DNA of 64,000 nucleotides from Rhea pennata (taxonomy: Eukaryota > Chordata > Aves > Rheiformes > Rheidae). The first letter of the stretch is position 1, and the number at the start of each line of letters is the position of its first letter. A program made the translations under genes and the position numbers. Location: the NCBI RefSeq assembly GCF_028389875.1, contig NC_084663.1, forward strand, positions 213,187,876 to 213,251,875, written 5' to 3'. Under the pieces are notes generated by a model. The model was given only the letters and a program-made list of their open reading frames with translations. It did not search any database and had not been told where the DNA came from. Below are positions 1 to 14,004 of this stretch, one piece after another.

Positions 1-2817
1 CCCCATTGGCTTCTGTATACAAATTCTGGATGTAAAAATAACTTAGAATATATCCTTCACTACATTGCATTTGCCTCAACAAAAGGGGATGAATAATCAA
101 ACCCCAGGGCCCTAACCTATCCAAAAAATAAAAGATAAGGAAAATCAGGCACAACAACAAACACTTAGGAGGTAGGAAAGGATGGGGCAATGCAGCAAAT
201 GCCCTGTTCCCTGGTTAGCTTATGACTCTGTCATTCTTCTCTAACAGCACCCCTAGCCTTCACTAGCACTAAGCAATCCTTCATCATTTCTCTCCTCTAG
301 CCCAAGGAGAATAATATGATCTCCAAGGTCAACATAATTACCTGTTCCTTCTCATTAAAGAAATCGTGAAAATCATTAGGCTACCCACCCCTTTCTTTGC
401 AAATGATTTATGAGGAGGTTATTTATTCCCTCCTCTTTCCTCTTGAACATCTTTCTAATTAGAAGTGGCACTGAGGCCCCTGGATCTTCAGACCTGAAGT
501 GCTTTCTCCAGGGGGAAGACTGATTTATTGAAAAATAAATGATAATAATAAATAAATAACAGTAATCTTTTGTTCCAAATATTTAGAAACCACAGTGCTA
601 ATATCATGACAATGCAATTAGTTGTAGTTTGCAACCAGGTTTAATGCTATTTCCTAAGTCCACAGCTGTAAGTCACCTGAGATAGCTGGCAGCACTCAAC
701 AGACTCTGTACCCTGCAATTTTATTCATTTAAACTTTAATACAGTGTGCATCTTCTAACTGCACTTTAGCCCTCTATTAAACAACCATATGACCAACTGT
801 ATGCTTGCCCTGCTAATCCCATTTTTCCTTCTCTTGTGGAGAGAGGGATGAAGAAGCCGCTTCCGGGTCCTGTGGATTTTGTCTGGTGTTGTAATCGTAT
901 GGTGCGACAGTCTCAAGAGCTGCTCTGCACATGTAGCTAAGCAGCTTAATTTGTAGAGCAATTTCCCTGCCAAGCTGTTAACAGTATGTGTAGGTGATGG
1001 ACGAATAAACAGGGAGCTTCATGGTGGAGGAGACAGTGCCTGCGCAATGTTGCTGTCCTCAAGTCGTCATTAGCATATTGTGTGGGGCAAATGTGACTTT
1101 AATAAAAGGGAAGAGACACACGCCATAAAGTGAATGGATAAAAAAATCTGGTAAGAATTGGTAAAGTCCTGGTCTCCCGTCAGTTTTGAGCTCCTTTTCC
1201 GTGGATAGGAAAGGAGCAATTCATAAGAGCTCCCTGACTGTAGTCATGCAGAAGCTCTTGGTGTAAGTATAACTATTAGCATGAAATCTTTTAAAATTAA
1301 AAGAGTTAATTAAAATTAAAAGAGCTGTGCTCTCTGCTTGAGCTCCGCAGCCTGGCTCAGAAACCTGAGATCTACCATTTCCTCTGAGTGTCTTTTTTGT
1401 CTCCTGCAAATGAGGTCTGCTTTAATTTACTCACTGTACAAAATCTTTCCACCAGTGGCCCTTATAATTTCAGGACTGGTCTTGGTGGCTGCCTGGGAAT
1501 GAACAGGCAGGAATTTTATTCCTGTTGCTGCTTTGTGTTGTGGGATGCATTAGTGATATCAGTGGGACCATCATGATATTAACCCTTTGTTTTCTACCTC
1601 AGTTTCCTCGTCAATAAAACGTTTTGGAGAACATGGGGAGTCAAGTGCCTGGGAATTGCTGAATCTGCTTTCTGCCTCTGCCCCGCCATTCCCAACCCAG
1701 CTCCTTGATGTCCAGCAAGCTCAGTTGTGTTACCCCTGCCAGGGAGGGGACAACTCTGGGACACAGTCACAGTGGTCTGGGTTCAACCTCAACCTTTCCT
1801 CTGATGTGGACAAGTTGTTTTGGTTCTCCTTCTTCTCCTGCCCTTTTCTCATACCTCAGAGTGTCCTATGGGTTGAATGCCTGAGCTCAATCAGTTCATG
1901 ACTCCTGTTGTCTCTGCCAGCCTTTGGCCAAGCTGTGAAATGGGATAAGCCACAAGCTTTTTGGGTCTCCCACCTTTGGATATTACAGCCTGCATAAACA
2001 CACTTAGGTGTTATCTGCACTAGAAGCAAAGCACGTGTGGCCAAAAGAAGGAGGAACTTCTCTAGTAGCGGGCTGCAGACTGAAATAGACCCCCAAGGCA
2101 GGAGACTTATGGTTGCTCCCTGACCCTCCATCATAGCTGTCCCCTGTCTGGGGCTTTCTCCCAGCCCTCCCAGGTCCTGTGCCCTTTCATCTCCCTTGTC
2201 TCCATCTTGGAACCCCCTCCCTACCTGATTTCAGTTCAAAGTGAAATGTCAATAATTGGTGGCCTTTTGGCCTGGGGAGGAAATTTAGCTCTCTCCAGGT
2301 AGAGAAGACTGTACTTTATAAGGCAGAGGACATGAGCGCCATGATGGTGTCATCTTCCTCCCAGTGCTACATGCTCTGCTGGGACAGAGGATGCCTCCTT
2401 TGATACACTTATGCAATGCTCAGCATGACAAAGTCCTCAGGGAGAACTGCCGTGGACCAGACAGAGGGTTGGAGGAGCCACCCCAGCCCCGTGTCCTCGC
2501 CGGGACGTGTGCGCTCTGCGGGAAGGCAGCCTGCCCACCCACCCCTGGCCCACTTGGCCCGTGGGAGGGAGCGAACAGCCAAGCGCGTGTTCATGCCTGG
2601 CAGGCCTGAGTGGTTTGGGTCTGAGCTCCCAGACGCCGTCAGGAATGTTTTGATGCACAGACATGCTTGTTTGACACTGCCTCAGCTCCGTGCTAATTAA
2701 ATCCAAAGGGTAATCATTATTTCATTGAGTTTCCTCCAGCACTGTAATTCCATCTCTGCCGTGGCAGAAAGCCCTGGACTGAGAGGCAGTTACAAGGGCA
2801 GCGTTTTAGGCTGAATT

Positions 2818-3006
2818 CCTTTTCTTTCTCTCTTTCTCTTTCTTTTTGTCTTTGTCTTTGTCTTTCTCTCTTTTTTCTTTTTCTTTCTTTCTTTGCCTTC
2901 CTCCTCTCCTCTCCTCTCCTCTCCTCTCCTCTCCTCTCCTCTCCTCTCCTCTCCTCTCCTCTCCTCTCCTCCTACCTTTTTCTCTCTCTTTCTTCCACCT
3001 TTCCCA
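2818..3006 (+). repeat. pyrimidine-rich microsatellite with (CTCCT)14
   Basis: An almost pure C/T tract on the plus strand. A CTTT/TCTTTG-type part (2818-2897) is followed by 14 perfect CTCCT units (2901-2970) and a degenerate end. The lysine/glutamate/arginine-rich frame on the other strand is an artefact of the repeat. Confidence 0.97.
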
Positions 3007-4392
3007 TGCCTCTTTCTAAGGACAAACAAAAAGAGGTGGTTCTTCGTGCAATGAGTAATTTTTTAATGCAGACTTAATGCAGTGGGAGTGTGAAAAACTC
3101 ACACATGTTCAAAGAGAGGCTGGTGAGGTCCATGGAAGAGAAATCCATTGAAGTTTGCTAGAAACCACCCTGCCTTAGGAGCTTCTTGAGGATCCAGGAA
3201 TGCAATGAAAGTTGAGGAAAGTACTCTTGAGGAAATAGCACCCACACCTACATTCTTCTCATGCTATTACCTAGGATGCTTCCAGAAACAGAATACTAGG
3301 TGCACTTATAGTATGACCAATATATGCTTTTATTTGTCCTTCCCTTCACCCCAATCACCCCAGGTGATATGACATGGTCACTCTTTGACATTTGAAGGAT
3401 CCCTTTTGCCCTGTTCCTACACAGCTGGATCAGGGCCTAGGCAGCGTCTCCTGCAGAGTGACCTCACAGCACCTCCAGCCTGGCAGGAGCCATGCAGCAT
3501 TATGCATGAGAGGTTCGAAGTGATGCTGCTCCCTTTGGGAGCCAGGGACTCGAGACAGCAGGAGAAAGTGGACAGCAGGGAACTCTACACCCTGCAGTCT
3601 TAAAGAAAAGGCTGGTGAGACCCAGCAGCTTTGTTTGGCTCAGAAACAGCAAGGTCCAGTGAGCAGCATGAGGAAGAGAACTGAGAGCTGCCCATCTACA
3701 TTGAGACAAGTGTTTGTGCTGTGGTTTGGACCATCACAATGCTTTGGTCTCACGGTGGCTCTGTGCAGTAGGAAACCAAGCTTTTCCCCGTTTACAGAGC
3801 AAGGGTCCTGCAGTGAAAAGCAGAGCTGAGGAGGAGGAAATTAATTTCAACTGGAGTTCTTGGTACCTCCCCATGCGTTTCTGATTTACACCAGGAAGTC
3901 ATGTCCTCAAGATTTGAGCTGGCTTTCCTCTTCCCTCCAGCATCCCAGTAGCTTTCTCTGTTCAAAAGGCCGTGGAGCCATGAATGCACTTTGTACATCA
4001 GTGTCTCAGTAACGTAGAGCAAAAGGGCTGTGACCTGGCTGCTTCTGCTGTTGCTTCTTTAAACTGGAGCAGAGAAATGCAAAAACACACCCTTGCTGCT
4101 TTTCTGGGAGCCACTGCAGCTGGGAGGCAGCCATGTGATGTGCACAAGGAGGCCAGAATCCTGCAAAGTTTGGGAATGCTCAGTAGTAGGGTAAGTGGTG
4201 GTGTGTGAAGCAACACAGCGAGGTAAGCAGTGAGGAAGGTAAGCAGGAGGCCTTATGTAATGCCTGGAATGGGCAGGGGAAGAGCGTGACTCCTTCCTCT
4301 ATTTGTTGGAGACCAGCTTAGTCCTCTCTTGCCACAGCATCCAGCCATATGTCACTGCTTGCTGCCTCCTTGCAAACAAGTTTCTGCAGTGT

Positions 4393-4420
4393 GTGAGTGC
4401 GCGTGAGCATGTGTGTGTTG
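4393..4420 (+). repeat. imperfect GT-rich microsatellite
   Basis: Short GTGTGTGAGTGCGCGTGAGC-type alternating purine-pyrimidine sequence. Confidence 0.6.
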
Positions 4421-5227
4421 AGTAGGACTGCTCCATCCTCACTCTGCTGCTGCCAAATAGGGACATGTAGTGAGCTGGGGCCTCTGGATCGTTAACAACC
4501 GGGGTGCTCTAAGAGAGCTGAGCAGAAATTGGATTTTTTGGTTCAGTAGCTGAAATCAAAAAAGATAAAAAAATGCTCTATTTTAAGCAAAATTGGGTTT
4601 TCTAGGGGCTTTTCAGCTAAATGATAAAAACCCACCGAATCTGATAAAAACCCTCTAAAGTGACTTCATTGTGGGCTAATGCTCAATGTTTCCTTTCCAT
4701 TTGTAATGAAACATTTTATTTTAATTCTTTACTATTTAGTATTCTTTAGTCATACCTCTCTCTATCTCCTTTTTCCCTTTTCTTTTTAAGATACAGCGTT
4801 AAAGAAAAGAAAGGAAAACACCAATCTAGACTTTCAGCTATCACACTTCATTTCTTGCTCACCTTGTGTTGTCAGTAAGATGTTAAATCCTTTTAGGACA
4901 GGGACTGCCTTTTCATCCCCTATAATTTTAGTACAATCAGACTGCATCTATTCAGTGCTATTGCAATATAAATACCAGGCAAACCCAGAAACCTCTAAGT
5001 AGTTCAGTGATTCATACAAGGTTTGAAGAAATGAGGAGGCTTATCTATCTTCCAGTAGGCTAATGGGATAAAAGCCAGGAATTTCTGAGCTCTCTTCCCA
5101 GCACTGACCACATGTTCTTGAGCAGAGCTCTTTGCTTATGTTATACATTTCTCCTTGATTTGCCTGACATGCCATGCACCAGCTGAAGATGTTTTCCTTA
5201 CACACAGCAGTTTTTTGCTTCCTAAAT

Positions 5228-5600
5228 TCACAGACTGTACAGTCAAAAGGAACCATGAGGATCATCTTATCTGACCTCCTTTATAGAGAAAATAGATTTT
5301 TCACAGAAACAGGATTAGAACATCTCCTTTCAGAAATATCTAATCTTTATTTAAAAATATCAAGCACTGGTGATTTGACAGCCTTCCTTATAAACTGTTC
5401 CAATAACTAATTACCTTCATAGCAGTGAGTTGGTGTCCACTTCAAAGGTCAAATTGATCTAGTTTTATTTTCTGACCATCATGACTTCTTACTCTTCTTA
5501 TCAGCATCGTTGAAGAACCTCCCCTTTCAGCCCTAGTACCAGACAGCTTTGCTAAATACCCATGTGTAACGATCAAGTCACCTCTCAGCCTTGTCTGATG
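5228..5600 (-). mobile_element. old, diverged CR1/L3-type LINE remnant
   Basis: The order of blocks follows an ancient amniote CR1 3' end in antisense: an ATCATCTTATCTGACCTCCT core (5260-5279), a TGTTCCAATAACTAATTACC block (5395-5414) and a GATCAAGTCACCTCTCAGCC block (5571-5590). Many substitutions separate it from the younger copies. It may extend a little past 5600. Confidence 0.72.
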
Positions 5601-8600
5601 AATAAGATTGTGTTCCTAAAACTGTACATGGACAGGTTGTGCTTCCAAAACCTGGTCTTTTCTGTGGCCCTCTGCTGTTTTCTCAGTTTCTGGTGTGTGG
5701 CCAGCAGAACTAGCTCACCACCTCCTAACAGCCCCAGGACTCCAGTCTACCCAGGTAAGAAATCTGCCTTTCTTATACTGGATCTTTCCCTGTTTTGACT
5801 GCCCAAGCCCATTCTGGGGCTCTTCAATCACACTGGTCTCCCTGGGAGTACAGGCTGGTGTCTTGCCCTGTCCTGTGTCACTGCAGCTGAAGGCAGTCTC
5901 TCACCCTTTAGGTGGAATCTGTTGAATTTATCTCAGATACCTTATCTTCCTTGAAGGGTGTGAAATGGCATTTTATAGGGCAGCGATCCATTTAGCTGGG
6001 CAACTGGGGTAGTATCCCAGATTTCTCATTTTCTGCCAGCCTTTATGCTGTCTGCAAGCCATCTCTGGTACTTTGGTTGTATCTTGATCTTACAGCTGGA
6101 TGCCGCTGACCTGAGTTTCCTGCTGGTCTCAGCCCTTCATGCTGGAGGTATTTGTGTATTAGCCTATCTTTGCTGCCAGTACGTTTCCTAATACACAGCC
6201 CTTTGAACTGTTCTCTCTGCAGCCTCTCCTCAGTCCTCACAAAAGTCCTCTACATGTCCTTCTAGTTCCTCCTCCCCAGTCCAGCACCCCCTAAGCACTG
6301 TCTCTGCCTTTGAGCCCGTTAATCCTCTGCACCTGGGTCTGCTTCCATCTGGTTCACCACTACTGTCTGTGTTAAGCTCTCTCTGGTAAGAAAAGGGTTT
6401 TAACCCCATCCCTTAACAAACATCTTTCAAGACCTGTCAAGAGGCCAATACTGACACTGTTTAATACATGTTTTGTTAATCTCATATAACGCAGTTTAGG
6501 AAAAAAAACAATCAAACAAAATGCCTCGAAGCAATTGCAACATATTAAACCACCACAGCTGCCTTTATCAGCCAAGACTCAGAAGCTAAAATATAATGAA
6601 TGCTGATGAAGGTTTTCTGCTCTGCCATATGACTGTGTTTACAGATGTATGTGCATCTGTCCAGATCACAGCCTTGCTGATGAAATCCCAAATTAACTGC
6701 TCTATTATTTTGCTAAGAACTGATGGGTCTCACCCTTCTGGCTGTCCTCTTTTACTCTATCCATATTGCCATGACTCTGGCCCTATGCCAGCCCATTCCA
6801 CTTCCCTGAGGTTCCTTAAGACTTGTTAGATTTAATGTTAATGGCTCTTTGGGTCATTCCTCTATGGCTCCTGGCAGTGAGTTACCCAGGCCTATTGATT
6901 TGAAAGATGTCATTATAGCAGACAATTCTCCCTTGCTGCAGATAGTTAGCTTTCTGCTCCATCCACCTCAACATGGTGCCTTCTTCCAAACAGAGACTGG
7001 AGAGATGCATTAGGGATTTCTGAGTCAATAGTTACAATCCTGCTGTCCGCATCCAGTGATCAGCTTAGTCCTGACCTTGTGCTCTTTTTGTCCATGTGAA
7101 ATTTTTTAAAACATGCCCCTTAACCTCAGGCCTGGAGCCTTCAGATGCTGAGCCAGACTGTCCTGTCCCATCAGAGATCTGTCAAATGAGCTGAATATCT
7201 AATCTGTTTTTAAAGAAATGCACATTGTTCCTCCAGTGCTTACCTAGGATTTTCTGCTGAAAAAGGGTTAACCTGAGCTGCGGGCTGAATCTTAACTGCA
7301 GCTTATTCTCTATTCCCAGCAAATCAGTCCTCTTTGACGAGATGCTTTGAAAAGACAAGGAGGACTTTTACCTGGTATCAGGGCAAAAGGAGTGTGGGTG
7401 GCCTCTTCCTTTCCCAGTGCCATTGCACGTATCCGTGATGGATGCTGGTCAGGAGGACACGTGCATATATGGTGTTGTGAGTAAATTGGCCTCCATCACA
7501 TCTTGAAGCTTTTGCTTCAGGAATGCCTGGTGACTTTCTGTGCTTCATATTTCACAATGACTTGCATCCATGGCATTCTTCCTGGCAGCAGAGGTGGTAC
7601 CACCACCCTGAGGAGTTATATCAATGTCGGGAGTATCAATATTTAGAGAGAAACAGCACTCTGTTTCCTGCAGAAGCACATGTAACTTCTGAACAGAGGC
7701 AGAATCTACTATGTCGTTCTGCCACCCCTCCATGGCTATCCAGTGTGTTGGCAGTACTGGTGTGTGCAGTGCTTTGCTGCAGTGATCATGAAGAGGACTG
7801 GTATGCAGCCTGCTGGACACAAACACTGCTATAACTGAGTCTGGAGACTGCTGCTTTGGTGGTCAGAGGCCTGGCCTGGGAGTGGAGCAAGAAGAGTCCA
7901 CAGCTGAATGCAAGGACAGGTCCCAAGAGCTAAGAGCAAATGGTAGCATTACCTCCTCTATCAGAGAATTGACTGGGCAGGCTGCCATCCAATCCTCAAG
8001 TCTCCTCAGAGCCTCACTTCTGCCCCTCCTAGTCCAAAGAGATCTTGGCTTGGACTGGCAGAAGCTTTCTCCTTCCAGCAGTGTTTACCTGGATCACCCA
8101 AGGTCAACACTGTGGAGGATATTTTGGCTTTAGTACCTCTCTGCTCAACCTGATCAAGCAGCCAAAGGAATTGCAACTAGGCTAACTCAGGGCAGATTTT
8201 ACTCCTTGATCCCAAATAGTCCCAGAAAGACCAGGTTGAATCTTCCCTCCCTGAAGACCGTATTGGATGCTAACTGGTAGCAAAGCAACCTCTCTGTTTT
8301 CTATGCATGCTGTCTGCTATTCCCTCAATATGCAGCACCAGGTAGCAGGAGTCCAGGAGAAAAGCAGGTCCGGCAGTCAGTCCCCTTTGAAGCTGATAAA
8401 AGTGCTATCTGGTTGTGTTCTGGGCCATACTTGCTGCTGGAAGATCATTAACTTGAGAATCAGCCTTCAGCAGGGACTCAGCACTTCAAACATAGCCCTG
8501 TGGGCCGTGTATACCACACCAGCATACCTGATATGCAGTGTCACTGCCTCTCACTAATTAACTTAATGGCGTAGTCGCCACATCTGTGTGGTGATGGGAA

Positions 8601-11600
8601 GTCACCAGCAGACTGGGGCTAGTGAAAATTCAGGTTAATCCCTAGGAGCATCTGATGAGAAGGACAAAAAATTGCTCAAAAGTAGCTGATTTAGAGAGGC
8701 TGCAGGATCTCTATTGCTGCAGGTCTGTTAGAGCAGGTGAGACACACTTCTGTCAGAAAGGGTAGATCTGGCTGATCCAAGCTGGCAGAGAGGCTAGCTG
8801 GCCTTTAAGGCCTCTGATTCTAGACCTCAAGGTTTAATTTGTAATCAAGCACTGTGGATGCAGCAAGCAGCAAAGGGGTGGCCCTGGGTATGCTGTTAGC
8901 CTCTAGCACCAGTGCTAACTGTGCAAACTGAAAGCAAACATGGGAAGGATTTCCCAGGCCATGAGCACCAAGGTCTTCACAAACCCTTTGTGTGTGAATT
9001 CAAAAGTGTGGAGACTAGGTGATATTCTCAATTTCTTTCCTATGTGAGATAGAATCGGCTCTGGAAAGAGCCCCCACCAAGTCAAATGCTGGCTGTGATA
9101 GGTGCAGCCATGGGACAAGGCCAGTGACAGGGACAGCAGTGGGACACATTCCTCCAGGGAAGACTGGAGGATGATGAAGGAGTTACACACAGGAGTTACG
9201 CACGAGTGTTTTTGTACCTTGCCCTGTGCAAGGAATGGTCTCATGGTGAAGTTCAAAGCCAAATTCATTACCTGCCCACCCTGTCTACCTGCTGGAGGGC
9301 CAGCAGAGGTGGTACTGAAGTGACCTAGACAGCACTGCCAAGGGTTTCCTGCAGTACGCTGTGACCTTCAGGAGACATGCAAGTATCGCCATCTTTCCAC
9401 TAACTCCTCATCTCAATCCTTTTCCACTTGAAACCCAAATCTAAGTTATACACAACTGTAATACCTTATTCTGGGCTCCTGGAAGAGAAACAGTCCCTTT
9501 TACCACCCCTGGGATGCTTCTACCCATGTGAAATCTAGTGGAAGAGACTAGCAGAGAAGAGAGGTGGATGAGCAGGCCTACCGTGGATTTGAACTATCCT
9601 TTCTCCCTAGCAATCAGGAAGTGAATTAAGAAATGGAGCATAGATTTTTACGCCATTGAGGAAATTATGCCCTGTGCTGGATTTCCAGAGCTTGTCTGCC
9701 TCTGGGATTTTGTGCTCTCTTCCAGCTGTTTGTGAGATTATTTCAATCTGTGGAAACACCCAAGCAGTTTTCTTCTAGACTTTCAAACTTGACTGGTATG
9801 AATTTGAAAGGGGGAGGATGAGCAATAGAAACAAATACAAGAGGAAAGCAGATACTTCACTCTTGCTTCTGTCCAGATGACCAGCACCCAAGAGAAGTTT
9901 GTGTGCAAATATCCACTAGGCCAGGCCAGATGGGCTGGCCAGAAGGCACCAGCTTTGGCTGACAGAGGGGAAATCTCTGTTCTTGAAAAACACAGTGCTT
10001 TGCAAGGAGACCTCTGAATCTCAGGGATATTTGGATTTATGAAAAGGAGAGGATTCTTCAGCAGAGCTGTCTCTCTGGAGTATATCTGCTTGTTCCCTTC
10101 CTGGGTTGCTCCTCTTCAAGGGCAGGATTTGGGGTTGAGTTCTCTCCAGTTCCATGGCTGATTCTCCTGATTTGGTGTCTGAACAACCCCTCTAACCTCC
10201 AAATCTGGAGCCATCCCTGTTGCTGAGTTGAGCGGGCACACAAACTTGCTCTGTCCATGTTAAACTGGGAGGGAGGGAAGTGTGATGTGGAGGGACCCAA
10301 GCTGGTGGGATACAAGCCAGGCAGATCCAGCTGCAGCCAGAATGCCTTGGCCAGGTGTCAGATGAGCTCTGTGCCAAAGCTAATAAGCCTGCCAGGAGCC
10401 TGGACTTCCTTGCTTGGATGAAAAACGAGGCTAACGCTGCTTGGCTGGTTCCAGAGCTCTGCTGGAAACTGCATAGCTGTGCTCTGCCATGTGGAACTGC
10501 TGCTTCAGATGGGGCAATGAGGTTCCTTTGCAGCAGACAGGAGGGTGATATGTGGCCCTGAAATATGTGGATATGACCAGACACTAGGGTTGAGCTGGGG
10601 CTCTTCTCTTCTCCCATAGCTTGAGGAGAAGGAATGAACGAATTTCCATCAGGTTGCTGGGGCTGTTTTTGTAATTTTGTAATCTTGGCCACTGGATTAG
10701 TATGGGGTCCCTGCCGGTTGGGGCACTTCTGTTCTGTTTTGTAGTGCTGCCAAAATGCAGTTTGCCTCTGATTTTAGCTTCAGGAAGGGTGGATCTGAAG
10801 CAATTACAGACAGAGCATTTGCCTGTCTACCTTAGTTGCTCAATGGGTACATTCTCTATGCACAAAGTGCACAGAGATGGAAGAGGCACAACTGCTTTTC
10901 TTGGGCTACTGAAACCGAGAAAACAGCTAGCATTTGCAGATTCTCTTAGAGAATATTCTTCAGTGAGACAAAGATGTCTCGGTGTGAATTCAAACCTGAC
11001 TGTGAAATGCTCTCCAAAGGGAGAGGCCTTTCTCACTGAACTTCTCAAAAGCCTTGACACTCCACTAGGACAATCTGATAGCAAACAAATATGCACTAGA
11101 TGGAACCTATGTGAGTTCCTAAAGCAACCAGAGACAAAATGCAGCTTTGTAATGAAGCTTTGGGAAAACTCACTGAAAATCACAGCCCAATTCTGCTTTT
11201 CTGTGATAATATCTCCTTTGGCTGTCTTCTTTGGTTGTAAAATCTTTGAGGCAGGAGCCTTCAGAAACTACATCTTTGTGCAGCATCTAGCAGTGGAAAA
11301 ATCTTGGTCTTAGGATGTTCAGAGTGTTGCCATAGGATATATAAGAAATGATGGTGACAATAGTATTGTAGCAAAGTTGCACCATGCGTTACCCAAATGT
11401 TTCGCATGGGATGTTGTAGAGAAAGGTTCTGTGTCCTTCTTCATTCTTGTTTTTTTAGGAATATTTTTAGCTCTACCCTCATTAGGATGCAGATCTCTGG
11501 TGGTACTATGACAAATAGCTGGGGTTTTTTTGCCCCCCCCCCCCCTTTTTTTTTCCTGGAGCAAAGTAATCACTTGACAAACATTTGACATGAGAAAAAT

Positions 11601-11622
11601 TCTGTGAACTTTGGGGGGAAGT
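5601..11622. other. non-coding sequence, no gene recognised
   Basis: Only short and mutually overlapping frames occur. The longest, 10702-11313 (+, 203 codons), starts with a hydrophobic stretch resembling a signal peptide. It matches no family I know and has an open shadow frame on the other strand, so I treat it as chance. Confidence 0.55.
11533..11554 (+). repeat. C13T9 homopolymer junction
   Basis: Thirteen C followed by nine T, preceded by a T7 run. Length is likely to be variable or misassembled. Confidence 0.95.
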
Positions 11623-11736
11623 GTGCAGGCACTGCTGGGTAGTACTGGCTAGCTTTCTCTCCATTTCTGTCTTGAGAAAGCCAAATCCTGAGTAATCAGC
11701 ACAGCATTCAGCCCCAAAGATCCCCAGCTCTGACCT
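11623..11736 (+). repeat. copy 1 of a duplicated ~112-bp element
   Basis: This segment is about 95% identical to 14005-14114 in the same orientation, with 6 mismatches and one 4-base indel. The match starts sharply at GTGCAGGCACTGCTGGG and ends after CAGCTCTGACCT. Weaker similarity may continue for about 30 bases past an indel. The family is not recognised. Confidence 0.9.
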
Positions 11737-14004
11737 CCCTTTGAGGGGAAATGGAGAATGTTTATGCTGGAAATCGGGATTAGTGGCAAAACAGTGGAAA
11801 ACTTGCCGCCAGTGTTCCTGCAAAAGAGGCAGGAATCAAACAGGAATACATTTTCTTTAGTATGTGTCACAAGAAAAGCTACTCCCTCTTCAGTAGTTCC
11901 TTGCCTTAGACTCTCAGAGACAGGAGCTTTTGAGGTCTGAAAAATATCCTCATGCAGTATTTCAGGTTTTGTAATTGCTGAAGAGATAAGAAGAAATGAC
12001 CACAATGGGTACAGATAAAGAAAAAAAAAATACTATAGGACAGTAGAAATACTGTTCTCCAGAAATATCCCAAAGGCTATGCAGCAGGGCAGACTGATTT
12101 ATGCTGTGAATGTGAGGACTCAGATGCTAGAACAACTCAATGAGATTTTGCGAGTTACTGTGTGTCAGCTGACCTGTGTAACTATGTGCACTTAGCTTCT
12201 TGCAAACACGAGGTAAAACATATTAGCATAAGCCCTTTACTCAGGTTTAAATTAACATGGTCTCCCTCAGTGCTGTGGAAGGTAAGAGCTTAGATTTGGT
12301 TGGTGACTTTTGGGGATTTGCTGAATTGTGGTATATCTCTATTGTATGGCTGAGTCATACAAAAATGTAGAGACGATGATTAGCAGAAGGGAAATTCACA
12401 GCCTGGAGTGGTTGAATTAGGGATAGTAGTGGAGTCACAGGGACATGCAAGATTTGTCCTCCAGATTCAAGGGCACTCAAAATGAGGCAAAACACAATGC
12501 GAGCTGCAAGATCTTCGAGCTTTACAGCTTTTGTCAGAGAGAAGTAAAAAATTAGTGAAACTCCTGTTCCCCTGTTCTCTTTCTTCCTCCCCAAAACCCA
12601 CTTGAAGGAAGGAGAAGAGGGAGCACCATTTTGAAAGATGGGACGAGCAATGGGGTAGAGACTAGGAGAGCTGAAATGCTGAATTGCTGAATGAAAAATT
12701 GATATTGCAGGAGGCAGTTGCAGGAGCTACTGTTGCAAATGAACCAAGGTGTCATCTCAGCAGGATTGAGCCTCCAGTGAACAGGTTGACCTGTCTGATC
12801 CATGCCATGAATGGAGTCTGGCCAGGTGAGAGGCTGCTGTTTGTCCCCTGCATTTTAAAACCCCATAGAGAATTTTACCCTGGTTTCAGATGTCACCACT
12901 GTGTGCCTCTTATGACTGCTGTCTGGCAGCCCTTGATCTGGGAGACCATGGAAGACTCCCTGCAAAAAGGAGTCAGAAGGCGTCCCTGTATCCGTACCAG
13001 AAGACACAAAAAAACCCAAGTGCTCTGCTTCAGTGTGGGTTCACACTTTTGGGGGTGGGCATGTCAAGCCTTGCTCTCCTGGAGAAGAACAGTCCTTTGT
13101 CCTTGGACATCTTCTGAAGCAGTGGCTGAGCCATAAAATGACGTGAGGGTTGTGCTAAGCAGCAGACAGGTCTATAAGCACCAGCTGCCACATGGGCACA
13201 AAGTGAAGAGCCCTGGTTAATTAAGATGCTGTAGATGAGTTATAAATTAAAGAAGGTAGCGCAAAGTGAGCTTGACAAGACTACTGGCAGTGTCATGGGA
13301 TATCTGGCCCATGGGAACTGCCTTCCTCCATTCTCCTCCTGCTGCTTATCTCCTCCTCCATCCTCTCTATGCCCTTTATGTGATGCAGGACAGAAAAGTA
13401 GCTGGCTCTCTCCAGTGGGACTCAGCACAGAGAACTGTTTGCACTGAAATAATTTTCTCCATAAAAATGTCCCAAAGAGCCTGTCACCACAGTATCTTTG
13501 TTTGTGCTACATCTTCTGACTGTATATTGGCCCAGGAAAGGATATTTGCCCCTTGACAGCAATGCTGAGAAGAAGGGGCTGTGGGAATGGCTGGCTGCTG
13601 CTGTCTGGTCCATGTGAAGGGGTGCCAGTGAGGACACAGCAGTGAAACACCAGCGTACTGAGAGATGCTGGACAAAGCAGCCCTCAGCCAAGGCTGACTG
13701 TCCAGGGCTAAACAGGAGCTGCCACTGTTTGTATCTGAGGTGTAAAGTCCAGAGGCTCAGAGGTATTCAGTGCCGATATCCTCTAGAGTGGATGTTTGCC
13801 CTGGCCCTCACCCTACAGCCGGGCCCCTTCTTTCTCTTCCTGAAAGAACCCCCTCCAACCATCTACACATCTAATACCCTGTTCTGGCCAGCCTATTCCT
13901 AGCAAGCCCCTGTTGCTTTCCAACATCTCTCTTTTCCCTATCCCTCTTGGCCCACCAGCCTACCCTCAACCACAAAGAGTTGACTAACACACACCACTCC
14001 TCCA
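11737..14004. other. interval between the two ~112-bp repeats
   Basis: 2.27 kb with no recognisable gag, pol, transposase or LINE motif in any frame, and no host exon recognised. Confidence 0.5.

Larger units (their letters stand above)
1..5227. other. non-coding sequence downstream of TSKU
   Basis: Apart from the microsatellite at 2818-3006 and the GT-rich patch near 4.4 kb, I see no gene, RNA or recognisable element. A moderately GC-rich patch at 2450-2640 produces several overlapping open frames without protein character. Confidence 0.6.

Noticed and set aside
2790..3029. Lys/Glu/Arg-rich minus-strand frame
   Set aside because: Pure translation artefact of the CTCCT microsatellite.
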